A DNA stretch of 64,000 nt from Erythrobacter sp. GTDB taxonomy: Bacteria > Pseudomonadota > Alphaproteobacteria > Sphingomonadales > Sphingomonadaceae. The notes under the pieces are model-generated. The model made no database searches and was not told the origin of the DNA. It saw nothing but the letters and a program-made list of their open reading frames with translations. Both the position numbers and the translations under genes were made by a program. Positions 6,732 to 15,799 of this stretch are shown piece after piece. The DNA is taken from NCBI RefSeq assembly GCF_030066995.1, contig NZ_JASJAP010000002.1:1-64000 (forward strand), read 5' to 3'. Each line of letters starts with the position of its first letter. Positions within the stretch are counted from its first letter, which is position 1.

Positions 6732-9068
6732 ATGGCAGACACGCTTACCCATGACCGGCAGGACCTGGTCGCTTCGCTGGAGCAGATCGACACCCGGCTG
6801 CGCTGGCTCAGCTCGTGGATGATTCATAACGCCAACAATATCCGCGAGAAGCGTGACGGGCTCAAAGTCGGCGGCCACCAGGCCAGTTGCGCTTCGATGA
6901 CCGCGATCATGGCGGCGCTGTATTTCCACGCCCTGCGCCCGCAGGACAAGGTGGCGGTAAAGCCGCACGCCGGGCCCGTGCTGCACGCAATCCACTACCT
7001 GCTCGACGAACAGACCCGCGAAAAGATGGAGCGCTTTCGCGGGCTTGGCGGCGTGCAAAGCTATCCCAGCCGCACCAAGGACACGATCCCCGTCGATTTC
7101 TCCACCGGATCGGTGGGCCTGGGTGTCGCGATCACCGCATTCACCTCGCTGGTGCAGGATTACCTGATCGCGCATGGCCAGCAGCGTGAGGAAGATGCAG
7201 GCCGCATGATCGCGCTGATGGGGGATGCCGAGCTTGATGAAGGCAATATCTACGAATGCCTGATCGAAGGTTACAAGCACGATCTCAGGAATTGCTGGTG
7301 GATCGTGGACTACAATCGGCAATCGCTTGATGCGACCACGGCGGATCGGATGTTCCGCCGCTTCGATGATATCTTCGAGACGTGTGGCTGGCGGGTGATC
7401 ACGCTGAAGCATGGCAAACTCCAGCGCGAGGCGTTCATGAAGCCCGGCGGGAAAGCTTTGCAGGATTGGTTCGAGAATTGTCCTAACGCCGATTTCGCCG
7501 CGCTCACCTATCTCGGCGGCGAAGCCTGGCGTGAACGACTGATCAAGGACATCGGCACCAAGCGCGGCGTCAAGGCGCTGCTTGACGGGTATGACGACGC
7601 TGAATTGGCCCGCGTGATGACCAATCTTGGCGGGCATTGCATCGATACGCTGGTGAACGCGTTCGAGACGATGGATGACGATCGCCCGACCCTGCTGATC
7701 GCCTACACGGTCAAAGGCTATGGCCTGCCCCTCGCCGGGCACAAGGATAACCATTCGGGGATGATGAACACCAAGCAGATCGAGGGTCTGCGTGCTGAGC
7801 TAGGCCTAGCGGAAGGCGAGGAATGGGACAAATGGGGAGGGCTGGGCGATAACGCCGCGACGGAGCTGGAGGCTTTTGTCAGAAGCAGCCGGATCGCCCG
7901 AAAGGCAGGCGAACATCGCGCGCCGAACATAGCTGTGCCTGCGGCGCTGCCCGTGCCGCAAGGAAAGGACCAATCAACCCAGGCCGCCTTTGGCAAGATC
8001 CTGTTCGATCTGGCGAAGTCCGAAGAAGCCCTGGGCGATCGGATCGTCACCACTGCGCCGGACGTCACCCAGACCACAAATCTAGGGGCGTTCGTCAATC
8101 AGCGCGGGCTGTTCCGGCGCCAGGAGCTGGGCGACGTGTTTCAACAAGCGCACATTCCGTCGGTCCAGAAATGGGCTGCGCATAAGGCCGGACAGCACAT
8201 CGAACTCGGGATAGCCGAGAACAACTTCTTCCTCGCGCTCGCTGCCCTCGGTCTTGCCGGGCCGCATTTTGGCGCCCGTCTGATGCCGGTCGGAACCGTC
8301 TACGATCCGTTCATCGCCCGCGGCCTCGATGCGCTGAATTACGGCTGCTACATGGATTCCCGGTTCCTGCTGGTCGGCACGCCCTCAGGCGTCACGCTGG
8401 GCGGAGAGGGCGGCGCGCACCAGTCGATCAACACGCCGCTGATCGGTATGGGGCAGCCCAACCTGGAAAGCTTTGAGCCGGCCTATGCTGACGAAGTGGC
8501 GCTGATCATGCGCTGGGCATTCGAGCATATGCAGGCGGACGACGGCAGCTCGGTTTACATGCGGCTGACCACGCGCTCGATCCCTCAGGTCGAGCGCGCC
8601 GACGACGCATGGCAGTCCGACGCGCTGGAAGGAGCCTATTGGCTGCGCGAACCCGCGGCGGGGGCAGAGGCCGCGATCGTCTATTCCGGCGCGATCGCGC
8701 CAGAAGCGTTGGCGGCATGGCAAGCCGCGCTTGAAGATATTCCCGGTCTGGGTCTGCTCGCGGTCACGTCACCCGATCGGCTGCATCGCCAATGGTCGGC
8801 TGCCCGCGCCGCGCGATGGACCGGCGAGGGTGCAAGCGAAAGCCATATCGAACGCTTGCTTAGCGCCCTTTCGCGTTCCGCCGGTCTGGTCACCGTGCTC
8901 GATGGCTCGCCCGCCGCGCTTTCGTGGCTCGGCGGCGTGCGCGGCCACCGGGTCAGTCCCCTGGGCACGGATCGCTTCGGCCAGACCGGGGACCTGCCCG
9001 ATATCTATCGAACCTATCGGCTCGACCCCGAGGCGATAATCGATGCCGTGGCGGAGCTTTTTCTCTAG
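6732..9068 (+). CDS. Transketolase / homodimeric pyruvate dehydrogenase E1-like thiamine diphosphate enzyme
   Basis: 778 aa. The fold is transketolase-like: residues 30-330 carry the ThDP-binding region (KVGGHQAS, then GDAELDEGNIYECL and the metal/ThDP motif with IVDYNRQSL), followed by a pyrimidine-binding domain (H-I-E-L-G-I-A-E-N-N) and a C-terminal transketolase domain. It resembles AceE-type E1 and the MdeB-like 2-oxobutyrate dehydrogenase more than true transketolase, and is shorter than AceE (about 890 aa). An Lrp gene 140 bp upstream and leucine dehydrogenase next door suggest decarboxylation of an amino-acid-derived 2-oxo acid. No E2 or E3 subunit gene is nearby. Start ATG at 6732; the ribosome-binding site is weak. 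Confidence 0.75.
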   Translation: MADTLTHDRQDLVASLEQIDTRLRWLSSWMIHNANNIREKRDGLKVGGHQASCASMTAIMAALYFHALRPQDKVAVKPHAGPVLHAIHYLLDEQTREKMERFRGLGGVQSYPSRTKDTIPVDFSTGSVGLGVAITAFTSLVQDYLIAHGQQREEDAGRMIALMGDAELDEGNIYECLIEGYKHDLRNCWWIVDYNRQSLDATTADRMFRRFDDIFETCGWRVITLKHGKLQREAFMKPGGKALQDWFENCPNADFAALTYLGGEAWRERLIKDIGTKRGVKALLDGYDDAELARVMTNLGGHCIDTLVNAFETMDDDRPTLLIAYTVKGYGLPLAGHKDNHSGMMNTKQIEGLRAELGLAEGEEWDKWGGLGDNAATELEAFVRSSRIARKAGEHRAPNIAVPAALPVPQGKDQSTQAAFGKILFDLAKSEEALGDRIVTTAPDVTQTTNLGAFVNQRGLFRRQELGDVFQQAHIPSVQKWAAHKAGQHIELGIAENNFFLALAALGLAGPHFGARLMPVGTVYDPFIARGLDALNYGCYMDSRFLLVGTPSGVTLGGEGGAHQSINTPLIGMGQPNLESFEPAYADEVALIMRWAFEHMQADDGSSVYMRLTTRSIPQVERADDAWQSDALEGAYWLREPAAGAEAAIVYSGAIAPEALAAWQAALEDIPGLGLLAVTSPDRLHRQWSAARAARWTGEGASESHIERLLSALSRSAGLVTVLDGSPAALSWLGGVRGHRVSPLGTDRFGQTGDLPDIYRTYRLDPEAIIDAVAELFL

Positions 9069-9081
9069 CGAGCGATCTTCA

Positions 9082-11052
9082 TCAATACTTCAGGCTCAGC
9101 GCGAGGAAGTTCCATTGCAGCGCGAGAAGCAAGGCTGACACGCCGCCCAGGAGCACGACCGGCAAGAGAATCTTGCTGACCATGCCGAAGCCTTCGGTTT
9201 TCCAGCGCTTCGCCGATTGCCAGATTGCCAAGGCGCCTGCGACAAATCCGAACACAAGCAAGCCCTGACCCAGGCGCAGCATGCCATCACGCGATGGATT
9301 GAGCGTGAAGATATCCTCACCCATGCCAATGAGTTGCGACGCAATCGTTCCGACACCGGCCAAAACGAACAGCCCCATAGCGCCGGCCCCCAGCCAGGGC
9401 TTGGCCGAGCCGACGCCAGGTTTGCGAACACGGAAAAGCGCAACAACGCCCCCCAAAACCCCAATCAGCATAAGCAGCGCTGTCGCCCCAGCGATCGGGT
9501 AGAATACACTGGGCCTTTCGAAGAACGGGTAGGGCTGCTGTCCGCCAGTGGTGCGCAGGATTTTGCCGTTCTCGTCGGTGAGGAAGGTGAACATGCGATC
9601 AGGGTTTTCGGGGTCCTGATAGGTCAATGGACCAACACGTTTGAATTTCGCGCGCCCATTGACGATGATCCCACCCTCCGGATCGGCTTCAATCGTCTGG
9701 CCGGCGCGCAGGAGTTTCGACAATTTGAGAATCCCGTGCCCCGAAAAGCGCGCGCCAAAGTAGGCCCCGGCGACGCGTTGATCTTCCGCAGCATCGGCCT
9801 GTTCGGGCAGAACCTGAGCCTTGGGCAAGTCAATCAGAGCTTCAAATTGGCTCGCGACCTCAGGGCCAAGCGAGGAGTGTTCCGTGTTTTGCGAGACGAT
9901 CAGCCCATAATCGCCCGCCTCGAAGTACTTGGCGAAGCTATGGAACAGCACCGTATCGCCGCCATGCGTCATATGCCGAACGCCGGGCAGATCTTCGGAG
10001 ACGAACCAGGTCAGGCCAAATCCATTTCCACCGTTTCGGCCGGACGGATCGAGCGGTGAGAGCGTGATCATCTCATTGACGCTCGCCTCGCTCAAAACGC
10101 GCGCGCCATCAAGCTCTCCGCGATTGCTGATCATGGCCAGGAAACGCGCATAATCCAGGACCGTGGCAGAAATCGAACCCGCCGGCCCTGCTCCGATAAA
10201 TTCGAAAGGCCCGACACTGCCGTTCGTACGATAGCCGATCACATCGCCATTCTCCGCAGCATCGGTCAGCGGCTGGCGCATCGATGTGCGCTCCATCCCG
10301 AGCGGCAGGAAAATGTTCTGCTCGACATAGTCCTCGAATGGCATTCCCGACTGCTTTTCGACGAGATACCCAGCAAGAGCGATACCGTAATTCGAATAGG
10401 CGGTGATCGTACCCGGCTCGAAAATCACGTCCGGCACGTGCTCGCGAACATAGTCTTCTAGCGGCAGGTAGTGCGCGTCATCAGCGAGGAAGAGCAGCTT
10501 GTAGACATCAGAATAGCCTGCCGTGTGGGTCAGCAAATGATGCGTCGTCACGGTCTCGTCGCTGCCCGGCGTTGCATCGAAATCGAGATAGGTGTTGATG
10601 TCGGCATCAAGGTCCAGCTTGCCCTGCTCGACCAGTTGCATGATCGCGGCTGCGACAATTGTCTTCGAGATCGAGCCAAGCCGGAACCGGGTTGTGGCCG
10701 GATCGACCGCTACGCCGTTTGCCTTGTCGGCCAGTCCCGCCCCGTATGAGGCAATGACTTCATCACCCTTGAGGATCGCTGCTGCCGCGCCCACAAGCTC
10801 GCGCTCTTCGACCTCTTCGGGTAGCACGCGCTCCAGAAAGGCCTGCGCTTCTTCAGGGGTCAGGTCGGTGCGGACGCCGCCGCCTGCGGTCTCTTCCACG
10901 ACATCAGCCGTTTGGTCGAGGACGTCTGCGGATTCTTGCGCAGATGCGACAAAGGCGCTCTGCGTCAGCACCGCTCCAGCGAGCACAAGGGCGACCGCAC
11001 ACAGCCAACGAAGCACGCGTGTCTCTGGCCAGAGCCTGTTCAAGGCGCTCAT
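9082..11052 (-). CDS. Exported serine hydrolase of the beta-lactamase/PBP4* family with C-terminal membrane helices
   Basis: 656 aa from ATG 11052, chosen because GGAGGGGAG lies just upstream; an ATG 30 bp earlier has no such site. An N-terminal signal segment (LRWLCAVALVLAGAVL) precedes the beta-lactamase-like domain with S-I-S-K (SxxK nucleophile and base), A-Y-S-N-Y (YxN motif) and H-G-G (KTG-equivalent). A linker domain follows, then four hydrophobic segments in roughly the last 170 residues. The layout resembles class C-fold D-aminopeptidases and esterases anchored in the inner membrane and facing the periplasm. A paralogue with the same plan lies at 31746-33629. Substrate is unknown; D-amino-acid peptides or esters are possible. 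Confidence 0.85.
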   Translation of the reverse strand: MSALNRLWPETRVLRWLCAVALVLAGAVLTQSAFVASAQESADVLDQTADVVEETAGGGVRTDLTPEEAQAFLERVLPEEVEERELVGAAAAILKGDEVIASYGAGLADKANGVAVDPATTRFRLGSISKTIVAAAIMQLVEQGKLDLDADINTYLDFDATPGSDETVTTHHLLTHTAGYSDVYKLLFLADDAHYLPLEDYVREHVPDVIFEPGTITAYSNYGIALAGYLVEKQSGMPFEDYVEQNIFLPLGMERTSMRQPLTDAAENGDVIGYRTNGSVGPFEFIGAGPAGSISATVLDYARFLAMISNRGELDGARVLSEASVNEMITLSPLDPSGRNGGNGFGLTWFVSEDLPGVRHMTHGGDTVLFHSFAKYFEAGDYGLIVSQNTEHSSLGPEVASQFEALIDLPKAQVLPEQADAAEDQRVAGAYFGARFSGHGILKLSKLLRAGQTIEADPEGGIIVNGRAKFKRVGPLTYQDPENPDRMFTFLTDENGKILRTTGGQQPYPFFERPSVFYPIAGATALLMLIGVLGGVVALFRVRKPGVGSAKPWLGAGAMGLFVLAGVGTIASQLIGMGEDIFTLNPSRDGMLRLGQGLLVFGFVAGALAIWQSAKRWKTEGFGMVSKILLPVVLLGGVSALLLALQWNFLALSLKY

Positions 11053-11136
11053 GGTGTTCTCCCCTCCGAAACTATCAGACATATGATCAAATCCATGCGT
11101 TGCTGCCCGATGCAGCGTGGCGGTGTCAATTTCCGG

Positions 11137-12363
11137 TCAAGCATTCATCTGGACCGGCTTACCGGTGATCTGCGTGTAAAGTTCGGGATCGGTCGCCCCT
11201 TCTGTTCCGAACAGCAGGACGCGCGACTCCTCTGTCAGCCCCAACCTTTCACGCAGCGGCGCCTTTTGAGCGGCACAAAGCAAAGCGCAAAGGCCCGCAA
11301 CCGCCGATTCCCCCGCTTCGATGTCAGCCTGCGCCAGATACCGCATGGCGAGCGGGACAGTCGCATCGGGCAAGGTGACGAAATCGGCCGCGCCGTCATG
11401 AATGATCGGCCAGGCCAGCTCCGAAACTTCACCACATGCAAGGCCGGCCATCATTGTTCCAAGGTCGCCCTTCACATCGAACGGCGAGCCCTGGATCGCG
11501 CTCTGGTAAAGGCAGTCGGCAAGCTCGGGCTCAACAATGACAAAGCGCGGTCGCTCCGTTTCGTAAACCGTCCATAGATGCGCCAGCACTGCAGCCGCCA
11601 GCCCGCCGACGCCGCCTTGAACAAAGACATGCGTCGGCACCGGCCCACTCCCTAGTTGATCGACCACTTCGCCGGTCATGACCGTGTAGCCGCGCATGAC
11701 GTCGGTTGGCGGCTGAGTGTAGCCCGGGTAGGATGTATCCGAGACCACGAACCACCCGCTTGCCGCAGCATCGGCTTTGGCGCGGTGGACCGAGTCATCG
11801 TAATTGCCTTCCACAACGATCACCTTGGCCCCGAACGAACGCAGCGCCTCGCGCCGGCCTTCGCTGACACCCTCATGGACGTAGATCTGGCACGGGCATC
11901 CGCGGCGCTTTGCGCCCCAGGCGACAGAGCGCCCGTGATTGCCGTCGGTCGCGGTCGCGATGGTGATGCCGGAGCACTCGTCTGCGAAATCGCCGCTATT
12001 GAGCTGTTCTTGCGTAACCGCATCGCCAACACGTTTGGGCAGTTCGCGCAGCAGAAGCTGGTCGACCGCATACGCACCGCCAAGCGCCTTGAAGCTGCGA
12101 AGCGTGAAACGCGGTGCTTCGTCCTTGTAGAGAATGGCCTCGATCCCGATGGCTTGGGCAAGCTCCTCCAGATTGTGGAGCGGGGTCGACCGGTATCCCT
12201 CCCAGCTGGAAATATCGCGCCGGACCTGTGCGGCTATTTCCGGTGTCAGAAAACCGCGGTGGGCATCGGGATAGGGCGCGCGATCCTGGACCTGATCGTT
12301 GCGGAAATGATTGATCCGCGAGGCGCTCATCTGCGCCAGCATGTCTGCCACGGTCAGGCTCAT
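11137..12363 (-). CDS. Diaminopropionate ammonia-lyase-like PLP enzyme
   Basis: 408 aa from ATG 12363, which overlaps the upstream stop as ATGA and follows AAGGAGG. Fold type II PLP enzyme: the PLP lysine lies in L-R-S-F-K-A-L-G-G-A-Y, with ATDGNHGRSVAWGAKRRG and the phosphate-binding region FVQGGVGGLAAAV. This combination, with the YRSTPLHNL start, is that of diaminopropionate ammonia-lyase (DpaL/YgeX), which converts 2,3-diaminopropionate to pyruvate and ammonia and also acts on D-serine or L-serine analogues in some members. It is the last gene of the fucose-type operon, an unexpected place. A threonine/serine dehydratase-like role is the main alternative. Confidence 0.8.
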   Translation of the reverse strand: MSLTVADMLAQMSASRINHFRNDQVQDRAPYPDAHRGFLTPEIAAQVRRDISSWEGYRSTPLHNLEELAQAIGIEAILYKDEAPRFTLRSFKALGGAYAVDQLLLRELPKRVGDAVTQEQLNSGDFADECSGITIATATDGNHGRSVAWGAKRRGCPCQIYVHEGVSEGRREALRSFGAKVIVVEGNYDDSVHRAKADAAASGWFVVSDTSYPGYTQPPTDVMRGYTVMTGEVVDQLGSGPVPTHVFVQGGVGGLAAAVLAHLWTVYETERPRFVIVEPELADCLYQSAIQGSPFDVKGDLGTMMAGLACGEVSELAWPIIHDGAADFVTLPDATVPLAMRYLAQADIEAGESAVAGLCALLCAAQKAPLRERLGLTEESRVLLFGTEGATDPELYTQITGKPVQMNA

Positions 12364-13532
12364 GCTCGGTCCTCCTTGGGTCTGCGAAGCAGGTCCTGCA
12401 CCAGCGCCCCGACACCATAGGTCCACGGCGAGGCTTCATCGCTGGTCGTCACTTCATTGGTGAGCGTACCCAGGCGGGGTGATGAGATCTCCACTGTGTC
12501 ACCGATCTTGTGAGTAAACCCCTGTCCCGGCTCGTCGCGGTCCTGTGTTGGCGCAAACAGCGTGCCGAGAAACAGCATGAATCCATCGGGATATTGATGG
12601 TTCGCCCCGCAGGCTTGCCCGACAAGGTCAAGCGGATCGCGGCTGATCCGGCTCATGTCAGAGCGGCCGTGCATGACGAAGCCATCCTCCGCCCCGCGCA
12701 CTTCGAGCGCCACCTGGGCGGCGCGAACGTCATCGATCCCGAAGGCATCGTCGAAAAGCCGAATAAATGGCCCGATCGCGCAGGAGGCGTTGTTGTCCTT
12801 CGCCTTGCCGAGCAACAGCGCGCTGCGCCCCTCGAAATCGCGCAGATTGACATCGTTGCCGAGCGTGGCTCCGACCGCCTGTCCGCGCGAATTGCACGCG
12901 AGCACCACTTCGGGTTCGGGATTGTTCCAGACCGACTTGGGGTGAATGCCGATCTGGGCACCGTGGCCAACCACTGACATCGGCTGCGCCTTGGTGAATA
13001 CCTCGGCATCCGGGCCGATCCCGACTTCGAGATACTGGCTCCATAATCCGCGCTCGATCAGCGCCGCCTTGAGCGCCGCCGCCTCTTCCGAGCCGGGGCG
13101 AATGCGCGACAGGTCTGCGCCGATGCTATCGGACAGTTCGGCACGGATCGCTTGCGCGGCCGCTGGATCACCTTGCGCGCGTTCCTCAATCACCCGTTCT
13201 ACCAGACTCTCGGCGAAGGTAACGCCCGCGGCCTTAATCGCCTGAAGATCACAGGGGGCCAATAGATGCGGCTTCGCGCGATCCTGGCTTGCTCCTGCGG
13301 CCAATGCCTCTTCCAGAGAGCTAACGACAGTACCCTGCGACGCAACGATGGCTTCAGCCGGATTAGCAAGATCGAGCAAAGCGCTCATGGTGATCGCTTC
13401 GCCACTCAGGTTAATCAAATCGTCGTCACGCACCGCAACAGGCACTGGACCGTGGCCGGGCACCCATACCCGCCCGACGAGATTGGCCTGTTCGACGTCT
13501 TGCGGAAGGATGGCCGCGATCTGCGTGCTCAT
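12360..13532 (-). CDS. FAH-superfamily sugar-acid dehydratase/hydrolase, XylX-like
   Basis: 390 aa. Strong resemblance to the long FAH-fold protein XylX of the Caulobacter xylose operon (2-keto-3-deoxy-D-xylonate dehydratase): LKAAGVTFAES-type motif, VERVIEERA, GLWSQYLEVGIGPDAE, WNNPEPEVVL, LGNDVNLRDFEGRSALLL, KAKDNNASCAIGPF and a PGQGFTHKIGD segment, all in the same order. The metal-binding Glu residues lie in NPEPEVV. In a fucose/D-arabinose context it would dehydrate 2-keto-3-deoxy-D-arabonate (the same compound as the xylonate product) to ketoglutarate semialdehyde, or cleave a diketo-deoxyfuconate. It overlaps both neighbours by ATGA. Confidence 0.85.
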   Translation of the reverse strand: MSTQIAAILPQDVEQANLVGRVWVPGHGPVPVAVRDDDLINLSGEAITMSALLDLANPAEAIVASQGTVVSSLEEALAAGASQDRAKPHLLAPCDLQAIKAAGVTFAESLVERVIEERAQGDPAAAQAIRAELSDSIGADLSRIRPGSEEAAALKAALIERGLWSQYLEVGIGPDAEVFTKAQPMSVVGHGAQIGIHPKSVWNNPEPEVVLACNSRGQAVGATLGNDVNLRDFEGRSALLLGKAKDNNASCAIGPFIRLFDDAFGIDDVRAAQVALEVRGAEDGFVMHGRSDMSRISRDPLDLVGQACGANHQYPDGFMLFLGTLFAPTQDRDEPGQGFTHKIGDTVEISSPRLGTLTNEVTTSDEASPWTYGVGALVQDLLRRPKEDRA

Positions 13533-14362
13533 GGTTCGATCCCGTAAAAGCGGGCGGCGGTGCCTCCCATAATCTGTTTGCGCTCTTCCTCTGACCGATC
13601 AGCCAGCAGCTCCCCCGTCGCCGCCATCCATCGATCGTAACCGCCGGCCAGATTGACCACCGGCCAGTCGCTGCCCCACATCACGCGGTCCGCGCCGAAG
13701 CAGGCGAGCACGTGGCGCGCGTACCGGGCGAGATCGTTTACCTTCCAGCTGGCGGAGGCTTCCGTCACCAACCCCGAAAGTTTGCAATACACGTTCGGCA
13801 GCTCGCCAAGCGCGGCGATGTCACGCGCCCAATCTTCCATCGCACCATTCGCAATCTCCGGCTTGGCGCAGTGATCGATTACGATCGGAAGATCGGGGTT
13901 GGCTTTGGCGACCGCCCCCAACTGAGGCAGGTGCCGGGGCAGAACCAAGGCATCGAAGGTCAGCCTATGCCCGACCAAGGCGTGCAAGGCCCCGCGAACG
14001 CTGTCGCGCAGCAACCAATCATCATCCGGGATATCCTGGACCATGGGGCGCAGGCCCAGCATCCGCCCCCGCTCTTTCAAATAAGCGATGTCATCCGATA
14101 CCGTGCTTGCCTCGAAGTCGACCCACCCAACGACGCCGCTTACGAATTCGGTGTCTTGCGCAATCTGGAGCAGGCGCAGGGTCTCACCGATGGCGGGAGC
14201 TGCCTGGACGAGGATCGTGCGATCGATGGCATGCTTCGCGAGCGCCGGCGCGAGGTCGCGCGGTGCAAAATCGCGGTAGATCGGTTCAAGTGCGGGCGTA
14301 AGCCAACCGTAATCGTCGTGGTCGAGCGACCAGAAGTGCTGGTGGGAATCGATCCTCGTCAT
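13529..14362 (-). CDS. Amidohydrolase-fold sugar lactonase (L-fuconolactonase / L-rhamnonolactonase type)
   Basis: 277 aa, the usual length of COG3618 lactonases. It opens with R-I-D-S-H-Q-H-F-W (HxH metal site), has VIDHCAKPEI in the middle (His on strand 4-5) and ends its catalytic part with WGSDWPVVNL (Asp on strand 8). These are the signatures of the L-fuconolactonase group. It would hydrolyse the sugar lactone made by the aldose dehydrogenase encoded two genes upstream. Both ends overlap neighbours by 4 bp (ATGA), so it is translationally coupled within the operon. Rhamnonolactone or galactonolactone are possible alternative substrates. Confidence 0.85.
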   Translation of the reverse strand: MTRIDSHQHFWSLDHDDYGWLTPALEPIYRDFAPRDLAPALAKHAIDRTILVQAAPAIGETLRLLQIAQDTEFVSGVVGWVDFEASTVSDDIAYLKERGRMLGLRPMVQDIPDDDWLLRDSVRGALHALVGHRLTFDALVLPRHLPQLGAVAKANPDLPIVIDHCAKPEIANGAMEDWARDIAALGELPNVYCKLSGLVTEASASWKVNDLARYARHVLACFGADRVMWGSDWPVVNLAGGYDRWMAATGELLADRSEEERKQIMGGTAARFYGIEP

Positions 14363-14793
14363 GATTGAGGCCGCACTATGCCCTTCTTGAGGATCAGGTT
14401 CGCGTAGAGCGCCGTCTCACCCGTCGCGACGATCGCGAACGCTGCGCGCGCGCGCTTGTAGAAGTTGCTTCTTTCGAGAGCGACAATCTCGCCCCGATAC
14501 CTTTCGGCCGAGAGTAAGCAGCCATAACGCTCCACGATGGGCGGAACCTTTTCGGGGGCATCGACCACCTGCATCGAGAAAGCTGCGGCTGGCACAAAGT
14601 CGTCGAGCGGCATGATTGCGGCTACGGCGCGAACAATCCTCTCCGCTCCGATGCCATCGGCCCGCACAAGCCGCTGCGCATGGCTGGCGACCGGGAAGTT
14701 GGCGTCGGCGATCACGATTTCATCGCCGTGTCCCATCGATCTGAGTGCGTGCAACAGGTCTGGCCCCAGGACAGGGTCGATGCCTTTCAGCAT
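14359..14793 (-). CDS. fucU: L-fucose mutarotase FucU (RbsD/FucU family)
   Basis: 144 aa from ATG 14793, giving the standard start MLKGIDPVL; a further ATG 45 bp upstream is inside the preceding gene. Family motifs: LHALRSMGHGDEIVIADANFP (His near residue 22 and the conserved DANFP), PLDDFVPAA, VERYGC, ERSNFYKRARAAFAIVATGE and the terminal Y-A-N-L-I-L-K-K-G. FucU interconverts the alpha and beta anomers of fucose and related sugars, feeding the dehydrogenase. It overlaps the aldose dehydrogenase gene by 7 bp. This is the clearest pointer to fucose or a stereochemically similar sugar as substrate. Confidence 0.92.
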   Translation of the reverse strand: MLKGIDPVLGPDLLHALRSMGHGDEIVIADANFPVASHAQRLVRADGIGAERIVRAVAAIMPLDDFVPAAAFSMQVVDAPEKVPPIVERYGCLLSAERYRGEIVALERSNFYKRARAAFAIVATGETALYANLILKKGIVRPQS

Positions 14794-15794
14794 GGCGCAT
14801 CTTCCCGCAAGAGGCCTGACTGCTTCAATTCGGCCCACAGCACCGGCGGTATCGCGATCTCCGCAAGCTCGGCGTTGCGGGCAATCTCAGCCGGGGTGCG
14901 CGCCCCGATCAGCACGTTGCGAACGACGGGGTGATGAAGCGGGAATTGCAGCGCAGCGGCCGCCAGGGGAACGCCGTGGCTTTCGCAGACAGCGCTCATC
15001 GCGGCGACCCGCTGCAAGATGGGCTCGGGCGCGGGCGCATAGTTATAATACGCGCCTTTCACCGCTCCGGTCGCAAGAATGCCGCTGTTGAACACACCGC
15101 CTATGACAAGACCCACTCCGCGCTCCTGGCACCTTGGCATCAGGCGATCGAGTGGCTCCTGCTCAAGCAGGGTATAGCGGCCCGCGAGCAGAAACAGATC
15201 AGGGTCAGCCAGATCGAGCAGACGGTCGCAGGGTTCCCACTCGTTTACGCCCGCGCCGATCGCGCGCACTTCGCCTGCGCTGCGTAATTCATCGAGCGCA
15301 CGCCAGCCACCGGCATCAACAAGTTCGCGAATGCGCGCTTCGCTGCCTTCGCGTGACCCATGCGTCGCCGCATCGACATCGTGCACGTAAAGGATGTCTA
15401 TCCGCTGGCCGATCCGCTCGCGACTGGCTTCAAACGAGCGCATCACGCCGTCATAGGAATAGTCGAACACGACCGAAACCGGCGGCGTATCCTTGTAGAT
15501 GCCGCTCTCCTCTTCGCCCCTGGCGCACGGTTCGAGCAGGCGGCCAACCTTGGTCGACACCAGCGCATTTGTGATTGCCGTGCGCGCCAAGGCCTCGCCC
15601 AAACGCCGTTCGGCAAGGCCGTGACCGTAGAGCGGAGCAACATCGCAATAGGTCTGCCCCGCTTCGAGGGCTGCCAGAACGGTTGCTACCGCCTCCTCAT
15701 CGGACATAGGCGCGTGCATATTGCCGATCGGCGCTGCGCCGAAGCCAAAACGTGGCAGATTTAGCCCGCGATCGGGGCCCGAGCGGCTTTCCAT
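14787..15794 (-). CDS. Aldo/keto reductase, L-fucose / D-threo-aldose 1-dehydrogenase type
   Basis: 335 aa. A TIM-barrel aldo/keto reductase with F-G-F-G-A-A-P-I-G-N, the catalytic Asp and Tyr in YCDVAPLYGHGLAERRLGEAL, Lys in ALVSTKVGRLL and His in DILYVHDVD. The sequence plan is that of D-threo-aldose 1-dehydrogenases, which oxidise L-fucose, D-arabinose or L-galactose to lactones with NAD(P). Adjacent FucU, lactonase and XylX-like genes fit that pathway. It is the first sugar enzyme of a minus-strand operon and starts 6 bp after the GntR stop codon. Confidence 0.88.
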   Translation of the reverse strand: MESRSGPDRGLNLPRFGFGAAPIGNMHAPMSDEEAVATVLAALEAGQTYCDVAPLYGHGLAERRLGEALARTAITNALVSTKVGRLLEPCARGEEESGIYKDTPPVSVVFDYSYDGVMRSFEASRERIGQRIDILYVHDVDAATHGSREGSEARIRELVDAGGWRALDELRSAGEVRAIGAGVNEWEPCDRLLDLADPDLFLLAGRYTLLEQEPLDRLMPRCQERGVGLVIGGVFNSGILATGAVKGAYYNYAPAPEPILQRVAAMSAVCESHGVPLAAAALQFPLHHPVVRNVLIGARTPAEIARNAELAEIAIPPVLWAELKQSGLLREDAPC

Positions 15795-15799
15795 CGTGG

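Noticed and set aside
6342..7754. 470-codon minus-strand frame across the Lrp and E1-like genes
   Set aside because: It overlaps two well-supported plus-strand genes and shows no recognisable protein features.
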